The notes under the pieces are model-generated. The model made no database searches. It saw only the letters and a list, made by a program, of their open reading frames with translations, and was not told the DNA's origin. A stretch of DNA of 64,000 bases from Lachnospiraceae bacterium. GTDB taxonomy: Bacteria; Bacillota; Clostridia; Lachnospirales; Lachnospiraceae. The stretch covers positions 1 through 64,000 of the forward strand of contig JAFTKW010000004.1 of assembly GCA_017453065.1 (NCBI GenBank), given 5' to 3'. The translations under genes and the position numbers were made by a program. This document shows positions 7,021 to 15,073 of the stretch, piece after piece (the first letter of the stretch is position 1; each line of letters starts with the position of its first letter).

Positions 7021-8247
7021 ATGTTATGTCAATTTACTGTTAAAAATTACAAAAGTATAAGAGATGAAGTAACTTTTGATATGCAGGCGGCTGCAATTTC
7101 AGAACATAAAGATAGAATAATCAAAGATGTGGATGGTGAATTGTATTTGCCGGTATCTGCTATTTATGGTCCTAACGGCGGAGGTAAGTCTAATGTATTA
7201 GAAGCAATTAATACACTGGTAGCTAAAATTTTACGCCCTATTTATGCGACAGCGGATACAGAAGGGCATGCATTTTTGCAGAAAAGGATAATTGTTGAAC
7301 CATTTGTTTTTTTAGAAGAGTACAGAGAGAGTCCGACGGAATTTGAACTATTCTTCCGTACAGATTCTGCAGAGTACAGATATATTCTGCATGTGAAACG
7401 TGACGTTGTTATTTATGAAAGTTTAGATAGGGTTAAACTTGAAACAGGAAGACGCTCTGCATTATTTACAAGAGATGAGAAAGGTGTTGATTTGAAGGGA
7501 GCATTTGCTAGATTAAAAGTAAGTGACGATTTATCAAAAACACTTGCATTGCTTTCCTACTTGGGTATCGCCTATAAAGAAAATGCAGTAGTTAAAGATG
7601 TATTGAATTGGTTTGAATTCGGTATAGATTTCTTGAATTACGGTAATCCAATGCAGGAACTTAGAATGGCTATTTCTTCATCTGAAGAGGTGAAGCATTT
7701 GATGCTTGATATGATTCAGGAAATGGATCTGGATATCGTTGATTTCAGAGTTGAAGAAAAAGAGAACGATATGATTGAAGTGTTCACAAAGCATCGTGTG
7801 AATGATGTGGAGACAGAACTTGAGTTGGCAGATGAGTCTAGTGGAACAAAGAAGTTATTTGGTCTGCTTCCTTTTATTGCAGCAAGTTTGCTTACAGGAA
7901 CTACCCTTGTGATTGATGAGTTAGACGCAAAGATTCATCCGGTATTGTTGCGTCATATCATAATGATGTTCAATGATATGGAAATCAATAGCCACAAAGC
8001 TCAGTTGATATTTACATCACATGATTTGTCTACAATGAACAACGATGTATTCCGCAGGGACGAAATCTGGTTTGTTGCAAAAGGAAAGGCACAAAATTCA
8101 CAGTTATATTCATTGGTAGAGTTTAAGGATGCTAAAGGTGGTTCTGTCAGAAACGATGAAAAATATGACAAGAGATATCTTGAAGGCAGATATGGTGCTG
8201 ATCCATACCTCAAAACAATTATAGATTGGGGGAAAGTTAATGCCTAA
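7021..8247 (+). CDS. AAA ATPase, AbiLi/RloA-like defence ATPase
   Basis: A 408-residue SMC/OLD-like ATPase. Walker A is GPNGGGKSN (residues 50-58). The Walker B region is TLVIDELDAKIHP (about 297-309), followed by AQLIFTSHDLSTMNN, the D-loop/His switch of the AAA_21 family. The start ATG 7021 follows ATGGAGGT at 8 bp. It overlaps the next gene, an RloB-like protein, by 8 bp. This ATPase plus RloB pair is the layout of the AbiL abortive-infection system, in which the ATPase is thought to sense infection and the RloB partner acts on nucleic acid. The defence role follows from the family and pairing. Confidence 0.82.
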   Translation: MLCQFTVKNYKSIRDEVTFDMQAAAISEHKDRIIKDVDGELYLPVSAIYGPNGGGKSNVLEAINTLVAKILRPIYATADTEGHAFLQKRIIVEPFVFLEEYRESPTEFELFFRTDSAEYRYILHVKRDVVIYESLDRVKLETGRRSALFTRDEKGVDLKGAFARLKVSDDLSKTLALLSYLGIAYKENAVVKDVLNWFEFGIDFLNYGNPMQELRMAISSSEEVKHLMLDMIQEMDLDIVDFRVEEKENDMIEVFTKHRVNDVETELELADESSGTKKLFGLLPFIAASLLTGTTLVIDELDAKIHPVLLRHIIMMFNDMEINSHKAQLIFTSHDLSTMNNDVFRRDEIWFVAKGKAQNSQLYSLVEFKDAKGGSVRNDEKYDKRYLEGRYGADPYLKTIIDWGKVNA

Positions 8248-8941
8248 AAAAGCCGGAATGGAGAAGTGGAAGAAGAAGCGTCGCCAAGAGCATATGGAGC
8301 AGAAGCTATATAGGTATTATATCTTTTGCGAAGGCCAACAGACGGAGCCATTATACTTTGCGGGATTTAAGAAGCTGATTGAGGAAAATCCTGTTTACAA
8401 GGATATGGTGCTGATTGAGATAGAACCTTGCCAGGCAGAAACTATGCGTGTGATTGGTATGGCAGAGAATTATGTGAAGAAGAACAAAATCAAGAAGGGG
8501 CAAATCTGGTGTGTCTATGATAAAGATAGTTTTCCACCAGAACGCTTCAATGGTGTCGTAGAGCGTGCGGAGAGTCTGAATAAAGCAAATCCAGAATTAC
8601 AATATCATACGGCATGGAGTAATGAATGCATTGAGTTTTGGTTTTTACTTCACTTTGCATACTATACTGCGAATAATCACAGGGCGGAGTATATCACATT
8701 CTTAAATGACAAGTTCAAGGAGCTTGGAATTGGAAAATATCAAAAGAATATGCAGGATATCTTTAAGATTCTTTTAGAGCATGGCAATCCAAAACTTGCG
8801 ATTCGCTATGCGAAGCGAATTATTAAAGATGGAGAAGGTAAAACCCCGACAGAAATTGCACCGGGAACTAAGGTGTATGAGTTAGTGGAGGAACTGGCGA
8901 AATATTTGCCAGAGGAAGTACAAGAACGATTCATTAATTAG
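8240..8941 (+). CDS. RloB-like TOPRIM protein (AbiLii-type)
   Basis: A 233-residue RloB-family protein. A basic N-terminus is followed by YRYYIFCEGQQTEPLYFAGF, in which CEGxxTEPxYF is the RloB signature. VWCVYDKDSFPPERFN then carries the acidic DxD of a TOPRIM-like fold, and SNECIEFWFLLHF the third conserved acidic position. RloB is the presumed nuclease partner of the upstream ATPase. Translation is coupled through the 8-bp overlap. An aberrant feature was not seen; all recognisable acidic residues are kept. Confidence 0.85.
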   Translation: MPKKAGMEKWKKKRRQEHMEQKLYRYYIFCEGQQTEPLYFAGFKKLIEENPVYKDMVLIEIEPCQAETMRVIGMAENYVKKNKIKKGQIWCVYDKDSFPPERFNGVVERAESLNKANPELQYHTAWSNECIEFWFLLHFAYYTANNHRAEYITFLNDKFKELGIGKYQKNMQDIFKILLEHGNPKLAIRYAKRIIKDGEGKTPTEIAPGTKVYELVEELAKYLPEEVQERFIN

Positions 8942-9038
8942 TATGGAAGGGTTAAGGTGGATGTTGATACAATTATTCCACGGTCAAAGAATGTATTAGA
9001 AAAATTACTGTAAAGGAAACATCAAGGAGGTAGATATA

Positions 9039-9716
9039 ATGGATATCACAAAAAGAAAAAGAAGTAAAATAATTATAGATATGATCCAAGGCAATATTGA
9101 TGTTGCTCAAGCACTAGAGATTTTAGATTTATTATTAGAAGATCTAAACGATGAAAGCATCAAAAAATGGGTTAAAAATGAGATTAATGGATATAGTGAA
9201 GATGAATCTGTTCCTAAATATAGAAAAGCTAATGCAGAAATTATAGGCACCGTAAAAACATATACTGCAGTAATAAGTCGATACAATATACCAATTCCTT
9301 TAGAAGATGCAAAAGAATTGTGTGTTATTGATATTAGAGACGGACTTAACGAAATTGTTCAAATGGCAACTGCGGAAAAAGAAACTGATTCTCACGCATT
9401 ATCGATACCACTAAATATTGCTTATATAAATTCTATTGCTTGCATAAATGGTGAAGTAACACATGCTCATAGACAATTGAGTATGTATACATACAATAAT
9501 ATTTTGGGAAGCTTAAAATCTAAAATTCTATCTATTTTTAAAGAACTTGAAAAGAGTTATGGAAATTTGGATGAATACTATATAGACTTTCAAAATGATA
9601 TAAAAGAACAAGAAACCACTAAAAATATAACAAATATAATTTTTGATAATTCAATTAAAATTGGAGACAAAAACAAATTTGATGACAGTATAATAGGAAA
9701 TAACAATAATGAATAA
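9039..9716 (+). CDS. AbiTii-domain protein with GNNN-repeat tail
   Basis: A 225-residue protein. Residues 1-90 match the AbiTii abortive-infection domain: a helical start, then KKWVKNEINGYSEDESVPKYR and AEIIGTV. The tail (about 195-225) has KNITNIIFDNSIKIGDKNKF followed by DDSIIGNNNNE, a short repeat that looks like a turn-rich beta-solenoid. The next gene starts inside this stop codon and encodes the same IGNNN word. A binding site AAGGAGG precedes the ATG. AbiTii proteins take part in phage-induced abortive infection; the mechanism is not known to me. Confidence 0.75.
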   Translation: MDITKRKRSKIIIDMIQGNIDVAQALEILDLLLEDLNDESIKKWVKNEINGYSEDESVPKYRKANAEIIGTVKTYTAVISRYNIPIPLEDAKELCVIDIRDGLNEIVQMATAEKETDSHALSIPLNIAYINSIACINGEVTHAHRQLSMYTYNNILGSLKSKILSIFKELEKSYGNLDEYYIDFQNDIKEQETTKNITNIIFDNSIKIGDKNKFDDSIIGNNNNE

Positions 9717-9867
9717 AATAGGAAACAATAATAAAATTAAGAATTCTATTATCGGAAACAATAATAATGTCTCAGAGAAAAAAGATAATCATTTAATTAC
9801 TATAATTATTACAATTACAACAGGTATAATTATTGGTGGAGTATTATATTTTTTAGGTTGGAATTAA
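9709..9867 (+). CDS. 52-residue membrane protein, probable AbiTii partner
   Basis: This short gene starts at ATG 9709, overlapping the AbiTii stop by 8 bp, and ends at TAA 9865-9867. Residues 1-22 read MNKIGNNNKIKNSIIGNNNN, repeating the motif at the end of the AbiTii protein (IGDKNKFDDSIIGNNNN). After a charged linker (VSEKKDNH) comes one hydrophobic helix of about 22 residues, starting LITIIITITTGIIIGG, and a short tail ending in GWN. The layout suggests a single-pass membrane protein whose cytoplasmic tip docks onto AbiTii. It has no known family that I recognise. Confidence 0.7.
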   Translation: MNKIGNNNKIKNSIIGNNNNVSEKKDNHLITIIITITTGIIIGGVLYFLGWN

Positions 9868-9978
9868 ATATAATTTTATGGCGTAAATCTAATGGACAAA
9901 AGCAATTTCAAATAATTACAAGAAGTATGCCATAGGTAATGATTTGTATTATATAATAAACTAAAGGGATGATAAAAT

Positions 9979-10716
9979 ATGGAAAAGTATTTAGAGATAT
10001 TATCAAATTTAATAACAGCAGATAATGTGGCGCTTTTATCAGTTGTTATTACGGTTCTTATTTTTATTTTTACTAGGCGTTTAGAAATCAGACATAAAAA
10101 GCATGATGATAAGAAGATACAGTACTTGAAACTTATTGAACTTATGGAAAAGAATTTTTCAAGTACTCGTAAAAATAAAAAGGGAGAAGTTGTTTTAACA
10201 GACGATTTAAAGAAACTATTTTTTGACACAGGAGCTTCATTATTAATGTATGGATCAAGAAAGGTCTATCGTTTATACATACTATTTAGAGAGTTTACGA
10301 GTAATCCATTGATTAAGCAATGCAAATATTATGACGAGAGGATTGCATTGCATATTATGTCAGAAATATTAGTCACTATGAGAAAAGAGGTTGGATTGAG
10401 TTATTTTAGCAGTGTAACTAATAATGAGGCGTTGGCTTTTTTTGTAAATGATATCTCTTGTAATCCTAATGCAAAGAAAGAGGCAATTAGAGCCAAGTTT
10501 TGTATAAGGATGATAAAATTTGAACTGTGGATGATGGATAGAACACAATTTGTGTGGATGAATAAAATATATTTAGGTTTTATAAAGCCAATTCTAGCGA
10601 TAGTGGGAATAGCTATTAAGTATATAGTTATGATTCCTTTGGGGAGAATTATAGCGAAAATCTTTCCAAAGTTTGCTGAAGATATAATGAAAGAGACGAA
10701 GAAATCAAAGGATTAA
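9979..10716 (+). CDS. Membrane-anchored protein of unknown function
   Basis: A 245-residue protein with one N-terminal membrane segment (about residues 18-33, VALLSVVITVLIFIF) and a hydrophobic stretch near 195-225 (IKPILAIVGIAIKYIVMIP). Between them is a helical, charged soluble region. No family was recognised. Its place beside AbiTii and AbiL genes suggests a defence role, but the sequence alone gives no mechanism. AAGGGATGAT precedes ATG 9979. Confidence 0.55.
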   Translation: MEKYLEILSNLITADNVALLSVVITVLIFIFTRRLEIRHKKHDDKKIQYLKLIELMEKNFSSTRKNKKGEVVLTDDLKKLFFDTGASLLMYGSRKVYRLYILFREFTSNPLIKQCKYYDERIALHIMSEILVTMRKEVGLSYFSSVTNNEALAFFVNDISCNPNAKKEAIRAKFCIRMIKFELWMMDRTQFVWMNKIYLGFIKPILAIVGIAIKYIVMIPLGRIIAKIFPKFAEDIMKETKKSKD

Positions 10717-10776
10717 TATTTTGAGAACTATTAAATAATTGTGTGGGTTAAAATTTAAAAATAAATCTTCAAGAAG

Positions 10777-10801
10777 GCAAGAGGAAAACTCTTGCTTTTT
10801 T
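10777..10801 (+). terminator. Terminator before the recombinase gene
   Basis: GCAAGAG, GAAAA loop and CTCTTGC (10777-10795) are followed by six T. It insulates the recombinase from the cargo genes, so the recombinase must have its own promoter within 10802-10867. No clear sigma-A or sigma-E boxes could be fixed there. Confidence 0.75.
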
Positions 10802-10867
10802 CTATTTCTTACAATAAAATAATAGTCGTAACAGAACGCTACAACTCTAACAGAAAGGTGGTTAAAC

Positions 10868-12463
10868 ATGAACATAGCAGCATACTGCCGAGTTTCCACA
10901 GATAAAGAAGACCAGCTCAACAGTTTAGAGACTCAGAAAGAGTTTTTCTTAGAATATACAAAACGTACAGGGGACAACCTTATCAAATTATATGCAGACG
11001 AAGGTATTTCCGGAACCAAAATCAAGAATCGTAAAGAATTCCAACGTATGCTTGCAGATGCGGAAAAAGGATTATTCGATATGGTGGTAGTAAAGGACAT
11101 TTCTCGCTTTGCTAGAAACACGGTGGACTTATTACAGAGTGTCCGTAAGCTGAAATCGCTTGGTATCGAAACACAGTTCCTTACCGCAAACATGACTAGC
11201 ATGGGTAACTCTGAATTTGTATTAACCATCTTTGGTGCATTGGCTCAGGAAGAAAGTGCCAACACTTCTAAACGTATCAAATTCGGCAAGAAGATGAATG
11301 CAGAAAAAGGTCGAGTTCCTAATATTGTCTACGGATATGATAAGACTATTGGTGACTATTTCAATCTATCCATTAATGAAGAGGAAGCAATGGTTATCCG
11401 CCAGATGTTCACTTGGTATACCGAAGAAGGTTACGGTGGGGCTAAGATTGCCAATATGCTCAATGAACGTGGAGTAAAAACCAAACGAGGAAATAATTGG
11501 AGTCAGAATTCCGTATGCCGTATTCTGACTAACGAGATATACACTGGAAAGATTATTAATGGTAAAGAGGAAGTGTCGGACTTCCTTACCGGTCAGAGAA
11601 AAGAAAAAGATGAGTCGGAATGGTTAGTAACCCTTCGTCCAGAGCTTCGTATTATCGATGATGAAACCTTTGACAGGGCGCAGGAGATTTTAAAAGGTCG
11701 TCACGATTCCTTTAAGCTGACTCATGAGCGTCAAAGCAACAAGTATTTATTCTCTACATTGATTAAGTGTAAGGATTGTGGTTGGTCCTTCCGTAGAAGT
11801 GTCCGACAATATAAGAATACCTATGTACGTTGGGTATGCTCCGGTCACAATGGTCGTGGTGCGGATAGTTGTCCAAATGCGATTACAGTAGATGAAGAAG
11901 AATTGATTCAGGTATTGCAGGAGTACTTCCAGGATGTACTTAGTAAGAAGAAAAAAGTAATCGACCATGTGATTAAAGAGTTTCAACGTGTCTACAAAGC
12001 GAAGGATGAAAATGTAGAATACGAAAAAGAATTAACAGCAGAGTTAAACAGGCTTCGTAGATCACGTGAGAAATATATGGATATGTACACCGATGATTTG
12101 ATTTCCAGAGAGGAATTGAATGAGAAAATCGGTGGAATGAGAAAAGAGATTGATAGATTGGAAAATGAACTAAAGATGGTGTCTTACAATCTGACAAAGG
12201 GAGAGCAGTTGGAAGCGATTTTGAACAGCACCTTCAAAGCGATGGAAGATATTACCGATGTTCATGAAATGACCAATACACAGTTAAAGCGTCTTATCAA
12301 TAAAATTGAAGTGGACAAGGATGGTAACGTAGATATTTATCTACGTCTTATTGGTGACTTAGGATTAGACGAAGCCGTGCTTATCGAAGGCTCAGAAGAC
12401 AACGAAACCGACCAAGAAACATCCACAAACGAAACCGTTCCAAATCGTCACAACCATACATAA
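10868..12463 (+). CDS. Large serine recombinase
   Basis: A 531-residue site-specific recombinase. The resolvase domain starts IAAYCRVSTDKEDQLNS with the catalytic Ser, and includes VVVKDISRFARNT and EFVLTIFGALAQEES. The recombinase domain (about 160-260) holds GVKTKRGNNWSQNSVCRIL. A zinc ribbon follows: CKDCGWSF with CSGHNGRGADSC. A coiled coil near 380-450 and an acidic tail complete the Tn4451/TndX-like plan. The stop TAA uses T12461 of the attR core and two bases from spoIIID, so excision changes the C-terminus: in the circle the frame would continue for 18 codons to TAG at 195-197. It probably inserts and excises the 12.3-kb element. Confidence 0.92.
   Translation: MNIAAYCRVSTDKEDQLNSLETQKEFFLEYTKRTGDNLIKLYADEGISGTKIKNRKEFQRMLADAEKGLFDMVVVKDISRFARNTVDLLQSVRKLKSLGIETQFLTANMTSMGNSEFVLTIFGALAQEESANTSKRIKFGKKMNAEKGRVPNIVYGYDKTIGDYFNLSINEEEAMVIRQMFTWYTEEGYGGAKIANMLNERGVKTKRGNNWSQNSVCRILTNEIYTGKIINGKEEVSDFLTGQRKEKDESEWLVTLRPELRIIDDETFDRAQEILKGRHDSFKLTHERQSNKYLFSTLIKCKDCGWSFRRSVRQYKNTYVRWVCSGHNGRGADSCPNAITVDEEELIQVLQEYFQDVLSKKKKVIDHVIKEFQRVYKAKDENVEYEKELTAELNRLRRSREKYMDMYTDDLISREELNEKIGGMRKEIDRLENELKMVSYNLTKGEQLEAILNSTFKAMEDITDVHEMTNTQLKRLINKIEVDKDGNVDIYLRLIGDLGLDEAVLIEGSEDNETDQETSTNETVPNRHNHT
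12457..12461. other. Right attachment site core of spoIIID element (attR, TACAT)
   Basis: TACAT at 12457-12461 matches attL 137-141. To its left is recombinase coding sequence; immediately to its right (12462) spoIIID sense resumes with AAAGACGTAACCGAC, encoding KDVTD. Confidence 0.7.
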
Positions 12464-12596
12464 AGACGTAACCGACAGACTTGCGCAGTTAAATCCATCT
12501 CTGGCATCTGCAGCGAGACAAGTGCTAGATGTAAATAAATCTGAGAGACACATTAGAGGTGGCATGGCTACCAAGGAGAAGTACTTAGGAAAATAA
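12462..12596 (+). pseudogene. spoIIID: 3' part of split spoIIID
   Basis: This 44-codon segment plus stop encodes KDVTDRLAQLNPSLASAARQ, then VLDVNKSERHIRGGMATKEK and YLGK, the C-terminal half of clostridial SpoIIID including the basic region with RHIRGG and the end KEKYLGK. It has no start codon or ribosome binding site of its own and is in the recombinase's other frame. Joined to 28-141 at TACAT it gives an 82-residue protein of normal length. No frame damage is seen on either side, which argues for recent insertion or for regular repair by excision. Confidence 0.9.
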
Positions 12597-12766
12597 AGTT
12601 GCGCTTTTGGGGGCGTGTTTTTTGGAAATAATATCAAGAAATGAACGTAAAATGTGGTTACTTTGCTAAGTGTGCAGAACAGGATTTCTGTGCTATGATG
12701 AACGAAGAATATCGCTTTGTCTGAGAAACGAGTTGCAAGGCATGGCGTATATATGGAGGTTTTTCT

Positions 12767-14914
12767 ATGCACAAAATCATTAACGGAACATCGATAGATT
12801 TGGGAACCTGTTACTATCCTGAGCATTGGCCAGAGCATTTGTGGGCTTCAGATTTAGAGCGCATGAAGGCAGTGGGAATTGGGACCATCCGAATTGCAGA
12901 GTTTTCCTGGTCTTTGGTGGAGCCGGAAGAAGGGAAATTTACCTTCGAGTTCTGGGACAAATTCATGACGCTTGCGCAGGAAAAAGAGATGCAGGTAATC
13001 TTCTGCACACCTACAGCAACGCCACCAGCATGGATGAGTTATAACTATCCAGAGATCCTCAATACAGATATGGATGGGCATGCATACACTCATGGGGCGC
13101 GCAGGCATTACAACTACAACTCACCTATCTTTCGGGCCTTTACAGAGAGAATCGTAGAAGCCTTGGCACAGCATTATGGTGGACACCCTTCCATCATTGG
13201 ATGGCAGCTTGACAATGAGTTTAACTGTGAGAACAGTGAGTTTTATAGCCAAAGCGACAGCATTGCCTTTAGAGACTTTTTGAAAAAGAAATATGAAAGC
13301 CTAGAGCGATTGAACGAGGCTTGGGGTTGTGCGTTTTGGAATCAGCAGTATACGGACTGGCAGCAGGTAGATGTGCCTCGAAGAACCAATTCGAGTACGG
13401 TCAATCTACACAGAGTGCTGGATTATCGCAGATTTATCTCAGAGAGTGTTTGCAGTTACGCTAAATTACAGGCAGACATCCTGAGAAAATATATGAAACC
13501 AGATGACTTCATTACCACCAACGGCATCTTTGCCAATATCGACTGGAACCGTTTGACAGATGAGAGCCTAGATTTCGTTACTTATGATTCCTATCCCAAC
13601 TTTGCATATTGTTTAGATGATTACAAAAAAGAGGAACCTTTCAAAGACAGATGGTGGAGTAAAAATCTTACAGAGATTCGTGCGATTTCACCTCACTTTG
13701 GAATCATGGAGCAGCAGAGTGGAGCCAATGGATGGAACAGCCGCATGGAGGCTCCAAGTCCTAAACAGGGGCAGATGACTCTCTGGGCATTGCAGAGTAT
13801 CGCTCACGGAGCAGATTATGTCAGCTTTTTCCGCTGGCGCACCTGTACCTTTGGAACCGAGATTTACTGGCATGGTATCCTGGATTACTCAGGAAGAGAC
13901 AACCGTAGATTGGCAGAAGTAAAGCGCGTGCATGACAAAATGCTGGCACTGAAGGATATGGCTGGAGCAAAGTTGGTAGCTCAGGTTGCGGTACTGAAAG
14001 ACTACGACAATATCTGGGATGCAGACGAAGACAAATGGCATAGCAGAGTCGATAGAGTCAGCCAGGACAATTTGTTTTATGAATTGCAGGAAAGTCACAC
14101 ACCATTTGACTATGTGTACCTACCTTGTGAGGCAGGGTACTCTCATGGCGTAAAGGGCGGTGACCAATCCAAAGCAGGAGAGGTTACAGAGTGTGAGTAC
14201 AAGATGTTACTTGCAAAACTATCACAGTACAAGGTAATCTTTTACCCACACCCTTCTATTATGACAAAGGAAAGGGCGCAACTGCTTAAGGACTATGTAG
14301 CACAGGGTGGCAAACTTATTTTTGGATGCCGCAGTGCTTACAAAGATTTAAACGCTAAGTGTGTGATGGACTATCTTCCAGCATTGATTGGTGATCTTTG
14401 TGGAACAGATATTCCTGAATATAGCTTTATTTCTCCAGTAGATGGTCCTATCTATGTGCAGTGGGGAGATGATATCTTGGAGGCAGCAGTCTTCACTGAT
14501 ATGCTTAGACCAGTAGGAGATGGAGCCAAGGTGCTTGCAACCTATCCTATCAATAGTAGTTTTTCAGGGGAAGCAGCTCTCATAGGAAATAATTATGGTG
14601 AAGGTGAGTGTTATTATTTCGGCGGTGCTTTTGGCAAGGGAACAGTAAAAGTATTCTTGGAAAAACTGGGTGTGGCAGAACCACACGCAGAGGTTATCAG
14701 TCTTCCAAAAGAATGTGAGCTGGTGGTTCGCGAAAAAGATGGCAAGGAATATTTCTTTGTGTTTAACTACGGAAATCTAGCTACATCCTTTAACCTACTT
14801 GAAAAGATGCAGGAATTGGTTGGCCCCTATGTGGAAAGTGGAAGCAAGCAGAAATGCATTGGAAACCAGCACATTGATGCCTACGGCGTAAGAGTGTTTG
14901 TAAGAGAACTATAA
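12767..14914 (+). CDS. Beta-galactosidase, GH42 family
   Basis: A 715-residue glycoside hydrolase family 42 enzyme that removes terminal beta-galactosyl residues from oligosaccharides. It starts DLGTCYYPEHWPEHLW, typical of the family. The acid/base Glu lies in GWQLDNEF (about residue 150) and the nucleophile Glu in FGIMEQQSG (about 313). The TIM barrel is followed by a trimerisation (flavodoxin-like) domain from about 400 and a small C-terminal beta domain. There is no signal peptide, so it is cytoplasmic. The start follows TATGGAGG. The gene stands alone between spoIIID and a terminator at 14935. Confidence 0.93.
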   Translation: MHKIINGTSIDLGTCYYPEHWPEHLWASDLERMKAVGIGTIRIAEFSWSLVEPEEGKFTFEFWDKFMTLAQEKEMQVIFCTPTATPPAWMSYNYPEILNTDMDGHAYTHGARRHYNYNSPIFRAFTERIVEALAQHYGGHPSIIGWQLDNEFNCENSEFYSQSDSIAFRDFLKKKYESLERLNEAWGCAFWNQQYTDWQQVDVPRRTNSSTVNLHRVLDYRRFISESVCSYAKLQADILRKYMKPDDFITTNGIFANIDWNRLTDESLDFVTYDSYPNFAYCLDDYKKEEPFKDRWWSKNLTEIRAISPHFGIMEQQSGANGWNSRMEAPSPKQGQMTLWALQSIAHGADYVSFFRWRTCTFGTEIYWHGILDYSGRDNRRLAEVKRVHDKMLALKDMAGAKLVAQVAVLKDYDNIWDADEDKWHSRVDRVSQDNLFYELQESHTPFDYVYLPCEAGYSHGVKGGDQSKAGEVTECEYKMLLAKLSQYKVIFYPHPSIMTKERAQLLKDYVAQGGKLIFGCRSAYKDLNAKCVMDYLPALIGDLCGTDIPEYSFISPVDGPIYVQWGDDILEAAVFTDMLRPVGDGAKVLATYPINSSFSGEAALIGNNYGEGECYYFGGAFGKGTVKVFLEKLGVAEPHAEVISLPKECELVVREKDGKEYFFVFNYGNLATSFNLLEKMQELVGPYVESGSKQKCIGNQHIDAYGVRVFVREL

Positions 14915-14934
14915 ATTGATATTGAATTGATTTG

Positions 14935-14996
14935 AAATCCTATTTTGTATCGAGGATCTGTAAGAGTTCCTCATGCAGAATAGGATTTTATATTTT
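14935..14996 (+). terminator. Terminator of GH42 gene
   Basis: AAATCCTATT (14935-14944) pairs with AATAGGATTT (14979-14988). A smaller hairpin lies inside (GAGGA/TCCTC). T-rich sequence follows. Confidence 0.75.
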
Positions 14997-15073
14997 TTTC
15001 ATATACTTAGTATTGATAGGAAAAGTTTCTATATATTATAATATTTCTAGTTTTGCAGAAAGGTAAGTATTGG

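Larger units (their letters stand above)
137..12461. mobile_element. 12.3-kb serine-recombinase element interrupting spoIIID (skin-like)
   Basis: The element is bounded by TACAT at 137 and 12457, so its period is 12,320 bp. Removing one period joins codons 1-38 and 39-82 of spoIIID in frame. The serine recombinase gene is the last gene, co-oriented with spoIIID, and its stop codon overlaps attR. Cargo includes a regulator, several small enzymes, an FRG-domain protein, an AbiL-type pair and an AbiTii module. No capsid, tail, terminase or conjugation genes are seen, so it is not an obvious prophage. The layout matches elements in sigK and other sporulation genes that are excised in the mother cell. 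Whether this one excises during sporulation is an inference. Confidence 0.85.

Noticed and set aside
10802-10867. Sigma-E or sigma-K type promoter for the recombinase
   Set aside because: This would fit a sporulation-timed excision, but no convincing -35/-10 pair could be placed in the 66 bp before the gene.
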